5,658 bases of DNA from NCBI GenBank assembly GCA_030149965.1, contig JASLHB010000119.1, positions 1 to 5,658 of the forward strand, written 5' to 3'. The notes beneath the pieces were generated by a model that ran no database searches, was not told the DNA's origin, and saw only the letters and a list, made by a program, of their open reading frames with translations. This document shows, piece after piece, positions 1 through 5,658 of the stretch (position 1 is its first letter; every line of letters starts with the position of its first letter). Both the position numbers and the translations under genes were made by a program. The DNA comes from Wohlfahrtiimonas sp. (GTDB lineage: Bacteria > Pseudomonadota > Gammaproteobacteria > Cardiobacteriales > Wohlfahrtiimonadaceae).

Positions 1-261
1 GCTAATTAATATTGATACTGATATTACTGTTAATAGTAGCAGTGACATAATTATTTCCTATGTAAGTTAATGAATAGGAAAGTATTATGAGTAAGTAATG
101 TGAGTTTATTGTGTGGGTTCTGTGAATTTATACTTTAATCAGATTGAATATTATCAAGTATGGATGAATTGAAAGCAGTTTTGAAAGAAACTGTAACAAC
201 ACTGAAATTAGACACTAAATAGTGTGAGTACTATTTACGCAGTAATTTATTTGAAACTGTG
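1..261. other. AT-rich intergenic stretch without a convincing gene
   Basis: No reading frame here has both a ribosome binding site and protein-like length. The longest tidy one is a 20-codon frame (160-222, plus) with no Shine-Dalgarno sequence. A short perfect inverted repeat, ACACTA-AA-TAGTGT at 212-225, overlaps its stop codon and has no T-tract, so it is not a terminator. The stretch probably contains the 3' flank of a gene outside the window plus the upstream region of the tRNA promoter. Confidence 0.5.
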
Positions 262-267
262 TATAAT
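262..267 (+). promoter_or_regulatory. Likely -10 box of the initiator tRNA promoter
   Basis: A perfect TATAAT lies 22 bases before the tRNA 5' end, preceded by TGTG, which partly resembles an extended -10. No good -35 hexamer is found at 16-18 bases upstream. TTTACG at 234-239 would leave a 22-base spacer, which is too long. The box is seen directly; its use as the tRNA promoter is inferred from position. Confidence 0.5.
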
Positions 268-289
268 GCAATGCATCACTCAATACAGA

Positions 290-366
<77 letters not shown>

Positions 367-372
367 AATATT

Positions 373-403
373 AAAGCCCTCATGATTTCATGAGGGCTTT
401 TTT
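373..403 (+). terminator. Rho-independent terminator of the tRNA gene
   Basis: A 13-base perfect stem (AAAGCCCTCATGA with TCATGAGGGCTTT) has only two bases between its arms, so the working loop is probably larger. A T-run at 398-403 follows. It sits seven bases after the tRNA and 13 bases beyond the stop codon of the convergent EamA gene, so it could also stop that transcript. In the minus direction the T-tract is poorer (TTTAATATTT). Confidence 0.93.
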
Positions 404-416
404 GATTCTGTTAGAT

Positions 417-1307
417 TTATTTCTTCTTTGGCATCAATGTCAAAGCCATGCCACCAAAAATCAAAATGATGCCAATCCATTGCTCGATGGATGGCGCAAA
501 GCCTGTGATGAAGATGTCCATCAAGATCGCAACTAATGGATCTAAGAATACTAGAATCGCAATCAATTGCGTGGATAAATGGCGAATAGAATCAAAGAAT
601 AGATAGAACACAATGCCTGTATGTACAAAGCCGGTGATCAAAATATAAAACCAATTCATGCCCGTTAAATTATCAAAGGCAGAAAAATTCACGAAAGGGA
701 TTAATAACAATGCACCAAAAGCCACTTGGATTGTTGTGATTGCATAAGAGCTTGCGTATTTAAAGCCTTTGCCTGTCAATGTTAAGAGCGCATAAAATAG
801 GGCAGAGAGTAAACCAAAGATCAAACCTTGTGAGAAGAACTCACTCACAGAAGATGTACGATTGATCTCTGCAATCGCTAAAGTTCCGATAAAGCATGCC
901 AAAATCGCAACCATAGGAATGAGCGTGAGTTTCTCTTTATATATGAACGCGCCCAAGATCATAACAATCACAGGTGCTAAGTGATAAATGGAAATGGCAA
1001 CGGTTACGCCAGATTCTTCGATGGCTTTGAAGAAGTAAATCCAGTTAAGTATTAAGAAGATCCCACAGATTAAAATGCGAAAGACTTCGTTTTTATTCCA
1101 GTTTTCACTGCGCAACCGACCAGAAACACACCAGAAAAATCCTAAAAAGAATGTAGCGCAGAGACATCTAATAAAAACAAGCTCCAGAGCAGGTACACCA
1201 CTGCGTTCAGAGAAAAAGCCCACAGAGCCAAAAAGTATCATGGCAATGGACATTTTGATGATTGAAGGACGATTATTTAAAGATGAATTAGGGTGAACAT
1301 TAGGCAT
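417..1307 (-). CDS. DMT-superfamily permease with two EamA domains
   Basis: This 296-residue protein has about ten hydrophobic helices arranged as two tandem EamA repeats (roughly residues 15-148 and 160-292), the normal size and shape for inner-membrane drug/metabolite transporters. The first repeat ends in the typical signature APVIVMILGAFIYKEKLT. The second ends with FLDPLVAILMDIFITGF then IEQWIGIILIFGG, where the usual acidic residue before the loop (as in KEKLT) is replaced. Family members export or import amino acids, sugars, purines or cofactors, so the substrate cannot be read from sequence. The start at 1307 has no strong Shine-Dalgarno sequence. Met19 is an alternative start that would still keep the first helix. 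The gene runs convergent to the tRNA and divergent from the NSS transporter gene. Confidence 0.88.
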   Translation of the reverse strand: MPNVHPNSSLNNRPSIIKMSIAMILFGSVGFFSERSGVPALELVFIRCLCATFFLGFFWCVSGRLRSENWNKNEVFRILICGIFLILNWIYFFKAIEESGVTVAISIYHLAPVIVMILGAFIYKEKLTLIPMVAILACFIGTLAIAEINRTSSVSEFFSQGLIFGLLSALFYALLTLTGKGFKYASSYAITTIQVAFGALLLIPFVNFSAFDNLTGMNWFYILITGFVHTGIVFYLFFDSIRHLSTQLIAILVFLDPLVAILMDIFITGFAPSIEQWIGIILIFGGMALTLMPKKK

Positions 1308-1345
1308 ATTAAGTGCTTGATCGATGGTTTAAGATAGCATTTAAT

Positions 1346-1374
1346 ATTATCTCTTTTAGTCATAAAAGTATAAA
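1346..1374 (-). promoter_or_regulatory. Candidate promoter of the EamA permease gene
   Basis: Read on the minus strand, TTTATA (1369-1374) and GATAAT (1346-1351) are separated by exactly 17 bases, about 40 bases before the start codon. A second perfect TATAAT lies at 1377-1382 on the same strand but without a good -35. The surroundings are so AT-rich that chance matches are likely. Confidence 0.4.
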
Positions 1375-1520
1375 AAATTATACAAAATTAAAAATTGTAG
1401 TTGATTTGTAAAAGAAAAATCTAATTAAATCATTAATTTTCAATATGTTATTTTTATAAAATATTTTAAATTATTATTTATTTGAAATAAATCAAAAAAA
1501 AGCTATTTTTATTTTTATTT
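1361..1520. other. Extremely AT-rich divergent spacer
   Basis: By hand count only 16 of these 160 bases are G or C (10 percent). The stretch has many A- and T-runs, including eight A's near 1494-1501. It lies between the divergent EamA and NSS genes and contains no open gene. Such DNA is often curved and can act as a promoter UP-element or bind nucleoid proteins of the H-NS type. That role is an inference. Confidence 0.6.
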
Positions 1521-1547
1521 TGTAGTACTCTTACTGCCTTGTAAAAA
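1520..1547 (+). promoter_or_regulatory. Weak candidate promoter of the NSS transporter gene
   Basis: TTGTAG (1520-1525) and TAAAAA (1542-1547) are 16 bases apart and lie at a sensible distance before the start codon at 1574. The -10 match is modest. The position just downstream of the long A/T tracts would suit an UP-element-driven promoter. Confidence 0.3.
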
Positions 1548-1573
1548 TTATTTAGAGTTTGTTTGGAGGATTC

Positions 1574-2935
1574 ATGTCGAAAAGAGAAAGCTGGAGTAAT
1601 CAGCTGTTATATATCTCGACTGTTGCAGGTGCAACTATTGGTTTCGGCGCAACATGGCGATTTCCTTACCAAGTTGGACAAAATGGTGGTGGCGCTTATC
1701 TTTTAGTATTTATTTTAGCGATGATCGTTTTGGGTGTGCCAATGTTAATGGCAGAACACGTGATCGGTCGCCGTTTACACACAAATACAATTGATGCATT
1801 TGGTCGTGGAAAATTAGCTAACCCTATTTCAAAAGGCTGGAAGGGCATTGGTATCTTAGCGATTCTTGGTGCATTTGGTATTTTGGCTTACTATATGGTT
1901 TTAGGTGGTTGGGTATTTGGTTATATTGCCGATATTTTAATGGGTTCTATTGATTTATCTAAGCCTTTAGCTAATGATGCAATCGCTGAATTCTTTAAAG
2001 GTTCAATCACAAACTCTTGGAAAATTTCTTTCTATACATTCTTGTTTGTTGTGATCAACTACTACATTTTAACTAAAGGTATTATTCAAGGTATTGAAAA
2101 GCTGATTTCTCGTATTATGCCATTGTTCTTGGTGATTCTAGTTGTCATGGTTATTTATGCTTTGCAATTAGATAATGCAATGGAAGGTGTAAAGTTCTAC
2201 TTGATTCCTGATTTCAGCAAAATCAATGCAAACATTTTCTTACAAGCTTTGGGTCAAGTATTCTTTGCATTGAGCTTAGGCTTTGGTGTGATGATCACAT
2301 TGTCTTCTTATTTAAGTAAGAAAGAAAACATGGTGAGAATCAGTTTGATTACTGGCGTGATTAATACTTTGATTCCTTTGATGTTAGGATTCGTGATTTT
2401 CCCAGCATTATTCTCTGTGGGAATGGAACCTTCAGCAGGACCAACATTGGTGTTCCAAGCATTGCCAGTAGTGTTTTCTAACATGCCATTTGGTACGGTG
2501 TTTGGTTTAGCATTCTTTGTATTGTTGATTTTAGCTGCATTGACAACATCATTAACAATTTATGAAGTAATCATTACAACATTGGTGGAAAAAACACCAG
2601 TGAGCCGTAAATTTGCGACATTTATTACATTGGCTGTGATTTTCTTATTAGGTAACTTACCAAGTGTATTATCTGATGGTCCGTGGAAAGATGTTCATGT
2701 ATTTGGTATGTCAATTTTTGATGCATTCGACTTTATCAGCGCAAATGTGTTCTTCATTTTAACAAGTTTCTTATCATGTATCTTTATTGGCTTTGTGTTG
2801 AAGAAAGCTGCAATGTTAGAAGAAATTACTAATGAAGGAGCAGTGAATAACAAATTAGCGGTTCCATTGTTCTACTACATTAAGTTCTTTATTCCATTGT
2901 TGATCGCAGTGATCGCAGTGATGAACTTCGTATAA
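1574..2935 (+). CDS. Sodium:neurotransmitter symporter (NSS) family amino acid transporter
   Basis: This 453-residue inner-membrane protein has about eleven hydrophobic helices, the common size for bacterial NSS (LeuT-fold) transporters. They import amino acids such as tryptophan, tyrosine or leucine with sodium. I chose ATG 1574 because GGAGGA (1565-1570) lies just before it. An in-frame TTG at 1559 would put that Shine-Dalgarno inside the gene. Family marks are WRFPYQVGQNGGGAYL in helix 1 (residues 28-43), QVFFALSLGFG in the broken helix 6 (228-238) and AALTTS in helix 8 (321-326). Arg29 of the outer gate is kept, with a plausible Asp partner in FDAFDF near helix 10. By alignment from memory with LeuT, the Na2 site is kept, but Na1 ligands Asn27 and Thr254 are both alanine here (Ala26, Ala232). 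Asn264 matches LeuT Asn286. Substrate unknown. Confidence 0.92.
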   Translation: MSKRESWSNQLLYISTVAGATIGFGATWRFPYQVGQNGGGAYLLVFILAMIVLGVPMLMAEHVIGRRLHTNTIDAFGRGKLANPISKGWKGIGILAILGAFGILAYYMVLGGWVFGYIADILMGSIDLSKPLANDAIAEFFKGSITNSWKISFYTFLFVVINYYILTKGIIQGIEKLISRIMPLFLVILVVMVIYALQLDNAMEGVKFYLIPDFSKINANIFLQALGQVFFALSLGFGVMITLSSYLSKKENMVRISLITGVINTLIPLMLGFVIFPALFSVGMEPSAGPTLVFQALPVVFSNMPFGTVFGLAFFVLLILAALTTSLTIYEVIITTLVEKTPVSRKFATFITLAVIFLLGNLPSVLSDGPWKDVHVFGMSIFDAFDFISANVFFILTSFLSCIFIGFVLKKAAMLEEITNEGAVNNKLAVPLFYYIKFFIPLLIAVIAVMNFV

Positions 2936-2954
2936 TAATGTAACTACCTAATAG

Positions 2955-2988
2955 GCCTCGATTATGACGATAATCGAGGCTTTTTATT
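2955..2988 (+). terminator. Hairpin terminator or leader hairpin between the NSS and isomerase genes
   Basis: A perfect 11-bp stem (GCCTCGATTAT with ATAATCGAGGC) has a GACG tetraloop and is followed by TTTTTATT. It looks like a normal intrinsic terminator 19 bases after the NSS stop codon. Its T-tract runs straight into the ribosome binding site of the next gene, leaving no room for a promoter after it. The next gene therefore depends on read-through or on a promoter upstream of the hairpin. Confidence 0.88.
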
Positions 2989-3001
2989 GGAAGGAAAATA
3001 T

Positions 3002-3358
3002 ATGCCACATGTCATTGTTGAATGTTCAGAGAAAGGTTTAGTTAAAGATTGTGATCAATTGTTGCTAAGCGTGAATCAAGCTTTATTGGATACGAAAGAG
3101 TTCGTAGCAGCGGATATTAAAAGCCGCTGTTATATACCTGATTATGTTTTATCAGGCTTAGATAAATCAGAAGATGCTTTCATTTCTATTAGTTTAAAAA
3201 TCATGCCAGGGCGAAATGATGCTGTACAAAAAGATATGGCAGAACGAATTCTAGTTGCTGTAAAAGCTGAGCTTTCCAATAATGATGGTAAGAAAGTTCA
3301 GATTATGGTGGAAGTGACAGAATTAAACGCGAAGCAATATCATAAGATTACTGTGTAA
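3002..3358 (+). CDS. 5-carboxymethyl-2-hydroxymuconate isomerase-like protein (tautomerase superfamily)
   Basis: This 118-residue cytoplasmic protein begins MPHVIVECS, matching the N-terminus of E. coli HpcD. Removal of Met exposes Pro1, the general base of the tautomerase superfamily. In homoprotocatechuate breakdown the enzyme isomerises 5-carboxymethyl-2-hydroxymuconate. ATG 3002 is chosen because AAGGA (2991-2995) precedes it by six bases and Pro must be the second residue; an in-frame TTG at 2987 is not credible. The family length is about 126. Compared from memory with HpcD, Arg71 of the active site matches Arg in PGRN, but Arg40 is a lysine (IKSR for IRSR). No other homoprotocatechuate genes are nearby, so the true substrate may differ. 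It is probably cotranscribed with the acetyltransferase 55 bases downstream, as no terminator lies between them. Confidence 0.82.
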   Translation: MPHVIVECSEKGLVKDCDQLLLSVNQALLDTKEFVAADIKSRCYIPDYVLSGLDKSEDAFISISLKIMPGRNDAVQKDMAERILVAVKAELSNNDGKKVQIMVEVTELNAKQYHKITV

Positions 3359-3413
3359 TTATTAATTAAGCTGTATATGATGTTATGTATTCTAAGCATA
3401 AGAGAAAAATAAC

Positions 3414-3941
3414 ATGGAAGAATTAATCATTAATAAAGTGCTGTTGAATGATATTAGTCAACTACAAGAAATTGGTAGGCAAACGTTTTATTCAACTTTT
3501 GTGGATACATGTTCAGCTGAAGATATGGCTCAATATTTGGAAGAAGGTTTTTCTATGGAGAAGCTTACTGCTGAATTGAATGATCAAAATTCTGAGATTT
3601 ATTTTGCTGCGTTGGGTGGCAATATTGTTGGTTATTTAAAGCTTAATTTTGGATCATCACAAACTGAGCTTCAAGACAATCAAGCAATGGAAATTGAAAG
3701 GATTTATGTGTTAGAAGCTTTTCAAGGAAAAAAAGTTGGGTTGGCACTTTATAAAAAAGCGCTACAAATAGCCATTGAACGAGGAATGCAATATATATGG
3801 TTAGGCGTTTGGGAAAATAATATGAAAGCGTTGAACTTTTATAAGAAACAAGGGTTTATTGAATTTGATCAACATATTTTTAAAGTTGGAAATGACGAAC
3901 AAATTGATCTGTTAATGAAATTAGAATTACATAAAAACTAA
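3414..3941 (+). CDS. GNAT N-acetyltransferase, PaiA-like (possible polyamine acetyltransferase)
   Basis: This 175-residue cytoplasmic protein has a full GNAT domain. Motif A lies at about residues 94-120 (IERIYV then FQGKKVGLALYKKAL). Motif B is WLGVWENN (129-136) followed by ALNFYKKQGF (139-148), and the C-terminus carries DEQIDLLMK. From memory, this arrangement closely matches Bacillus subtilis PaiA, which transfers acetyl from acetyl-CoA to spermidine and spermine. The acetyl-CoA pyrophosphate loop, usually Q/R-x-x-G-x-G/A, reads QGKKVG, so its central glycine is lysine. The start ATG has a weak AGAG ribosome site about nine bases upstream. It follows the isomerase gene with no terminator between, so an operon is likely. 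The stop codon runs into the terminator stem. Substrate assignment is an inference from similarity. Confidence 0.85.
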   Translation: MEELIINKVLLNDISQLQEIGRQTFYSTFVDTCSAEDMAQYLEEGFSMEKLTAELNDQNSEIYFAALGGNIVGYLKLNFGSSQTELQDNQAMEIERIYVLEAFQGKKVGLALYKKALQIAIERGMQYIWLGVWENNMKALNFYKKQGFIEFDQHIFKVGNDEQIDLLMKLELHKN

Positions 3942-3966
3942 AAAAGCTCCCGAATGGGAGCTTTTT
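3941..3966. terminator. Bidirectional terminator between the acetyltransferase and dadA copy 1
   Basis: The stem AAAAAGCTCCC pairs with GGGAGCTTTTT around a GAAT loop. The pure A-arm and T-arm give a U-run in both directions, so it can end both the rightward acetyltransferase transcript and the leftward dadA transcript. The last A of the acetyltransferase stop codon is the first base of the stem. The same hairpin in diverged form follows dadA copy 2. Confidence 0.93.
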
Positions 3967-4232
3967 AAATGCTTTACATATCTCTCAGATTATTTATAAC
4001 GAGAAATATCTAAACCTTCTGTATCAATTTCTGGCTTGTTACCTGAAATGATGTCAGATAAATACGAGCTTGAACCACATGATTGCGTCCAACCTAATGT
4101 GCCATGACCTGCATTGATATAAAAATTTATATATTGGGTTGCACCAATAATTGGTGTGCTATCTGGTGTTTTAGGACGTAAACCAACCCAAAATTCTGCT
4201 TTTGGTAAATCACCGCCACCAGGATATAGATC
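3941..4232 (-). repeat. Direct repeat, copy 1: dadA 3' end plus terminator
   Basis: This stretch matches 5370-5658 in the same orientation. Over the 243 coding bases (3990-4232 against 5416-5658) I count 21 mismatches and no gaps, about 91 percent identity. The similarity continues past the stop codon, more weakly and with one one-base gap, through the terminator. The repeat is the visible part of a tandem gene duplication and probably extends through the whole gene. Confidence 0.9.
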
Positions 4233-5244
4233 ATTAGTCACAAACTCTAATGTTTTACGGCGCTTAGGATTTAGAGTTAATTTATAGCCTGAAATTTCAG
4301 CCATTCCACCAATGCGAATGCGATTATCAAAACGAGTAATGGCAATTTTATATGTTTCATCCAAAATTGTTGATGTAGGCGCAGATGATTCATCAATGAT
4401 TGGTGCAGTTAATGAATAGCCTTTCAATGGATAGATTGGCACTTTAATACCAATTTTCTTCAATAAGAACGGTGTATAAGTGCCCAAGCAATCCACAAAA
4501 ATATCCGCAGTATGTACAAGGCCATTGGCTTTAATGCCAATCACTTTATTGTGTTCAACTAGAATATCTTCGATATTTTGGCCAAATTTGAATTCAACGC
4601 CCATACCTTTTGCAATTTCTGATAAGCGATTGGTGAATTAAGAAGCAATCACCTGTTTCATCATTTGGTAAACGTAAGGCGCCTGCTAATTTATGTACAG
4701 AATTTTTTAAGCCAGGCTCAACTTTTAGAATGCCATCTTGATCTAAAAGCTCGTAAGGTACATTGAATTTTTCTAGGATTTCAATGTCTGCTTTTAGGTT
4801 TTCTACTTGTGCTGTGGTGCGTGACAATTGTAACGCACCTAAAGATCTATTTTCGTATTGAATGCCTATTTCTTCTCGGAGTTTAATTAAGCAATCACGG
4901 CTATATTCAGATAAACGAACTAAGCGGGATTTATTGATTTCATATTTTCCACTTGTACAGTTCAAGAACATGTTCCACATAAACTTATACTGATTGATAT
5001 CAGCCGTTGGTCTAATCGCCAATGGTGCATGTTCTTCTAACATCCATTTGATTGCTTTTAATGGAATGCCTGGTGCTGCCCATGGTGTTGCATAACCAGG
5101 CGTGATTTGTCCTGCATTGCCATAGCTAGTATCTAGTGCAGTACCATGATGGCGTTCAAACACAGTGACTTTATAACCTTTTTTAGCTAAGTAATATGCT
5201 TGTGTCACGCCGATTACACCAGCACCTAAAATGATGATGTTCAT
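3990..5244 (-). pseudogene. dadA: D-amino acid dehydrogenase DadA, copy 1, frameshifted
   Basis: Intact DadA is an FAD enzyme of the inner membrane that oxidises D-amino acids, mainly D-alanine, to keto acid and ammonia and passes electrons to quinone. Reading from 5244, a good AGGAG site (5250-5254) precedes ATG. The FAD-binding GAGVIG is at residues 7-12, followed by NAGQITPGYATPWAAPG. Frame is kept to Leu202 (4639-4641) in the motif LPNDETGDCFL. One extra base (A on the minus strand, at 4638-4639) then shifts the frame, giving 14 wrong residues and a TGA at 4594-4596. Removing it restores FTNRLSEIAKGMGV and the rest, including YPLKGYSLT, ILDETYKIAITRFDNRIR and GHGTLGWT, for a 417-residue protein close to the family's roughly 430. 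The second half alone (from ATG 4604) lacks the FAD motif. A real mutation or a sequencing error are both possible, but drift at conserved residues favours decay. Confidence 0.88.
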
Positions 5245-5369
5245 GAATTCTCCTGGTGATTTTTATATATGATTCAATGATCAATTTAATATACACGAGA
5301 ATGATTGTGATGGGATCGTTGTAGGCAAGGATCTTTTTGAATGAGGTGATAAATTTATCTCATGCAAAA
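5245..5369 (-). promoter_or_regulatory. Intergenic promoter region of dadA copy 1
   Basis: This spacer runs from the copy 2 terminator to the copy 1 start codon. It holds AGGAG (5250-5254), five bases before ATG. Candidate -10 boxes on the minus strand are TATATT (5288-5293) and a TATATA-like run near 5265-5271, neither with a convincing -35. Further upstream is the perfect 12-base palindrome GATAAATTTATC (5348-5359), extended by imperfect ATGAG/CTCAT arms (5341-5363), which could be an operator. In E. coli dad genes respond to Lrp and CRP. I see no clear site for either here. Confidence 0.4.
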
Positions 5370-5391
5370 AAAGCCCCCAAAAGGGAGCTTT
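5366..5391 (-). terminator. Rho-independent terminator of dadA copy 2
   Basis: Read on the minus strand, AAAGCTCCC pairs with GGGGGCTTT (one G-T wobble) around a TTTT loop, and the T-run continues to seven T's. It lies 24 bases after the copy 2 stop codon and is homologous to the hairpin at 3941-3966. Confidence 0.9.
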
Positions 5392-5658
5392 AGAATGTTT
5401 TGAATATTGGTCAGATTAATTATAGCGAGAAATATCTAAGCCCTCTGTATCAATTTCTGGCTTGTTACCTGAAATGATGTCAGATAAATACGAGCCTGAA
5501 CCACATGATTGCGTCCAACCTAATGTACCATGACCAGCATTGATGAAGAAGTTTGTATATTCTGTTCCACCAATAATTGGTGTGCTATCTGGTGTTTTAG
5601 GGCGTAAGCCAGTCCAGAATTCAGCTTTTGGTAAATCACCGCCACCAGGATATAGATC
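5370..5658 (-). repeat. Direct repeat, copy 2: dadA 3' end plus terminator
   Basis: Second copy of the repeat at 3941-4232, offset by 1426 bases through the coding part. It is cut by the window edge, so the full length of the duplication is not visible. Confidence 0.9.
5416..5658 (-). CDS. dadA: D-amino acid dehydrogenase DadA, copy 2, C-terminal part (runs off the right edge)
   Basis: The last 80 codons and TAA stop of a second dadA are visible, uninterrupted. They include FWTGLRPKTPDSTPIIG, NAGHGTLGWT, CGSGSYLSDIISG and the ending DISRYN. It differs from copy 1 at seven of 80 residues. At two of these, Thr in FWTGLRP and Gly in CGSG, it carries the residue I recall from E. coli DadA, whereas copy 1 has Val and Ser. 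This suggests copy 2 is the working enzyme. The start, FAD-binding domain and promoter lie outside the window, so intactness cannot be confirmed. It is transcribed toward copy 1 but has its own terminator, so the two are separate units. No dadX alanine racemase gene, the usual partner, is in view. Confidence 0.9.
   Translation of the reverse strand, partial: DLYPGGGDLPKAEFWTGLRPKTPDSTPIIGGTEYTNFFINAGHGTLGWTQSCGSGSYLSDIISGNKPEIDTEGLDISRYN

Noticed and set aside
160..222. A 20-codon open frame (MDELKAVLKET...) before the tRNA
   Set aside because: It has no Shine-Dalgarno sequence, a stop codon lies close upstream in the same frame, and a frame this short arises by chance in AT-rich DNA. A broken gene remnant cannot be excluded.
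212..225. Inverted repeat ACACTA-AA-TAGTGT as a terminator
   Set aside because: The stem is AT-rich and short, the loop is too small, and no T-tract follows.
1075..1296. A 73-codon plus-strand open frame
   Set aside because: It lies entirely antisense within the EamA permease gene, has no ribosome binding site, and its translation resembles no protein. The permease on the other strand explains the region fully.
1559..1573. A TTG start extending the NSS transporter by five residues
   Set aside because: GGAGGA would then lie inside the gene, and no ribosome site precedes the TTG. ATG 1574 is correctly spaced from it.
2902..2919. Tandem 9-base repeat GATCGCAGT twice
   Set aside because: It lies inside the last helix of the NSS transporter and simply encodes the repeated IAV residues. 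Two copies in coding DNA are not a meaningful repeat array.
2987..3001. A TTG start extending the isomerase by five residues
   Set aside because: It would bury the catalytic Pro, which must be the first residue after Met removal, and it lies in the terminator tail.
3990..4604. The second half of dadA copy 1 as an independent 204-residue enzyme
   Set aside because: It lacks the N-terminal FAD-binding motif, its ATG is an internal codon of the intact gene, and removing one base joins it to the first half. It is a pseudogene fragment.
4594..5244. The first half of dadA copy 1 as a separate 216-residue protein
   Set aside because: Its last 14 residues come from the shifted frame, and it ends in the middle of the DadA fold. 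It is the other half of the same broken gene.

Overview
The window comes from an AT-rich bacterial chromosome, most likely a low-GC gammaproteobacterium. The evidence is an initiator tRNA nearly identical in layout to the E. coli one, a DadA-type D-amino acid dehydrogenase, an HpcD-type isomerase, and rho-independent terminators closing most transcription units. I cannot name the genus. There are no transposases, integrases, CRISPR arrays or phage genes, and the content looks like ordinary metabolic and transport chromosome.

Layout, left to right. Positions 1-289 hold no convincing gene and end in the promoter region of a single initiator tRNA (290-366), closed by a strong hairpin terminator (373-403). 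Convergent to it lies a ten-helix DMT/EamA exporter-type permease (417-1307, minus). A very AT-rich divergent spacer (1308-1573) separates it from a sodium-dependent NSS-family amino acid transporter (1574-2935, plus). That gene ends at a terminator-like hairpin (2955-2988) lying directly in front of the ribosome binding site of a small tautomerase-fold protein resembling 5-carboxymethyl-2-hydroxymuconate isomerase (3002-3358). A GNAT acetyltransferase of the PaiA (spermidine acetyltransferase) type follows (3414-3941). A bidirectional terminator (3941-3966) then separates the rightward genes from two tandem leftward copies of dadA. The first copy (3990-5244) carries a one-base insertion near 4638 and is read as a pseudogene. 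The second (5416 to beyond the right edge) is seen only as its last 80 codons and is in frame as far as visible.

How the parts work together: DadA oxidises D-amino acids to keto acids and feeds electrons to the respiratory chain. The NSS permease imports amino acids. The isomerase belongs to the homoprotocatechuate (aromatic) breakdown route, but none of its usual partner genes are in the window. A theme of amino acid and amine uptake and breakdown is plausible, but no operon proves it.

Most notable points: the tandem dadA duplication with one copy apparently decaying, predicted loss of two Na1-site side chains in the NSS transporter, and the terminator-like hairpin that fills the leader of the isomerase gene. 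I found no clear sign of a new multi-gene system.
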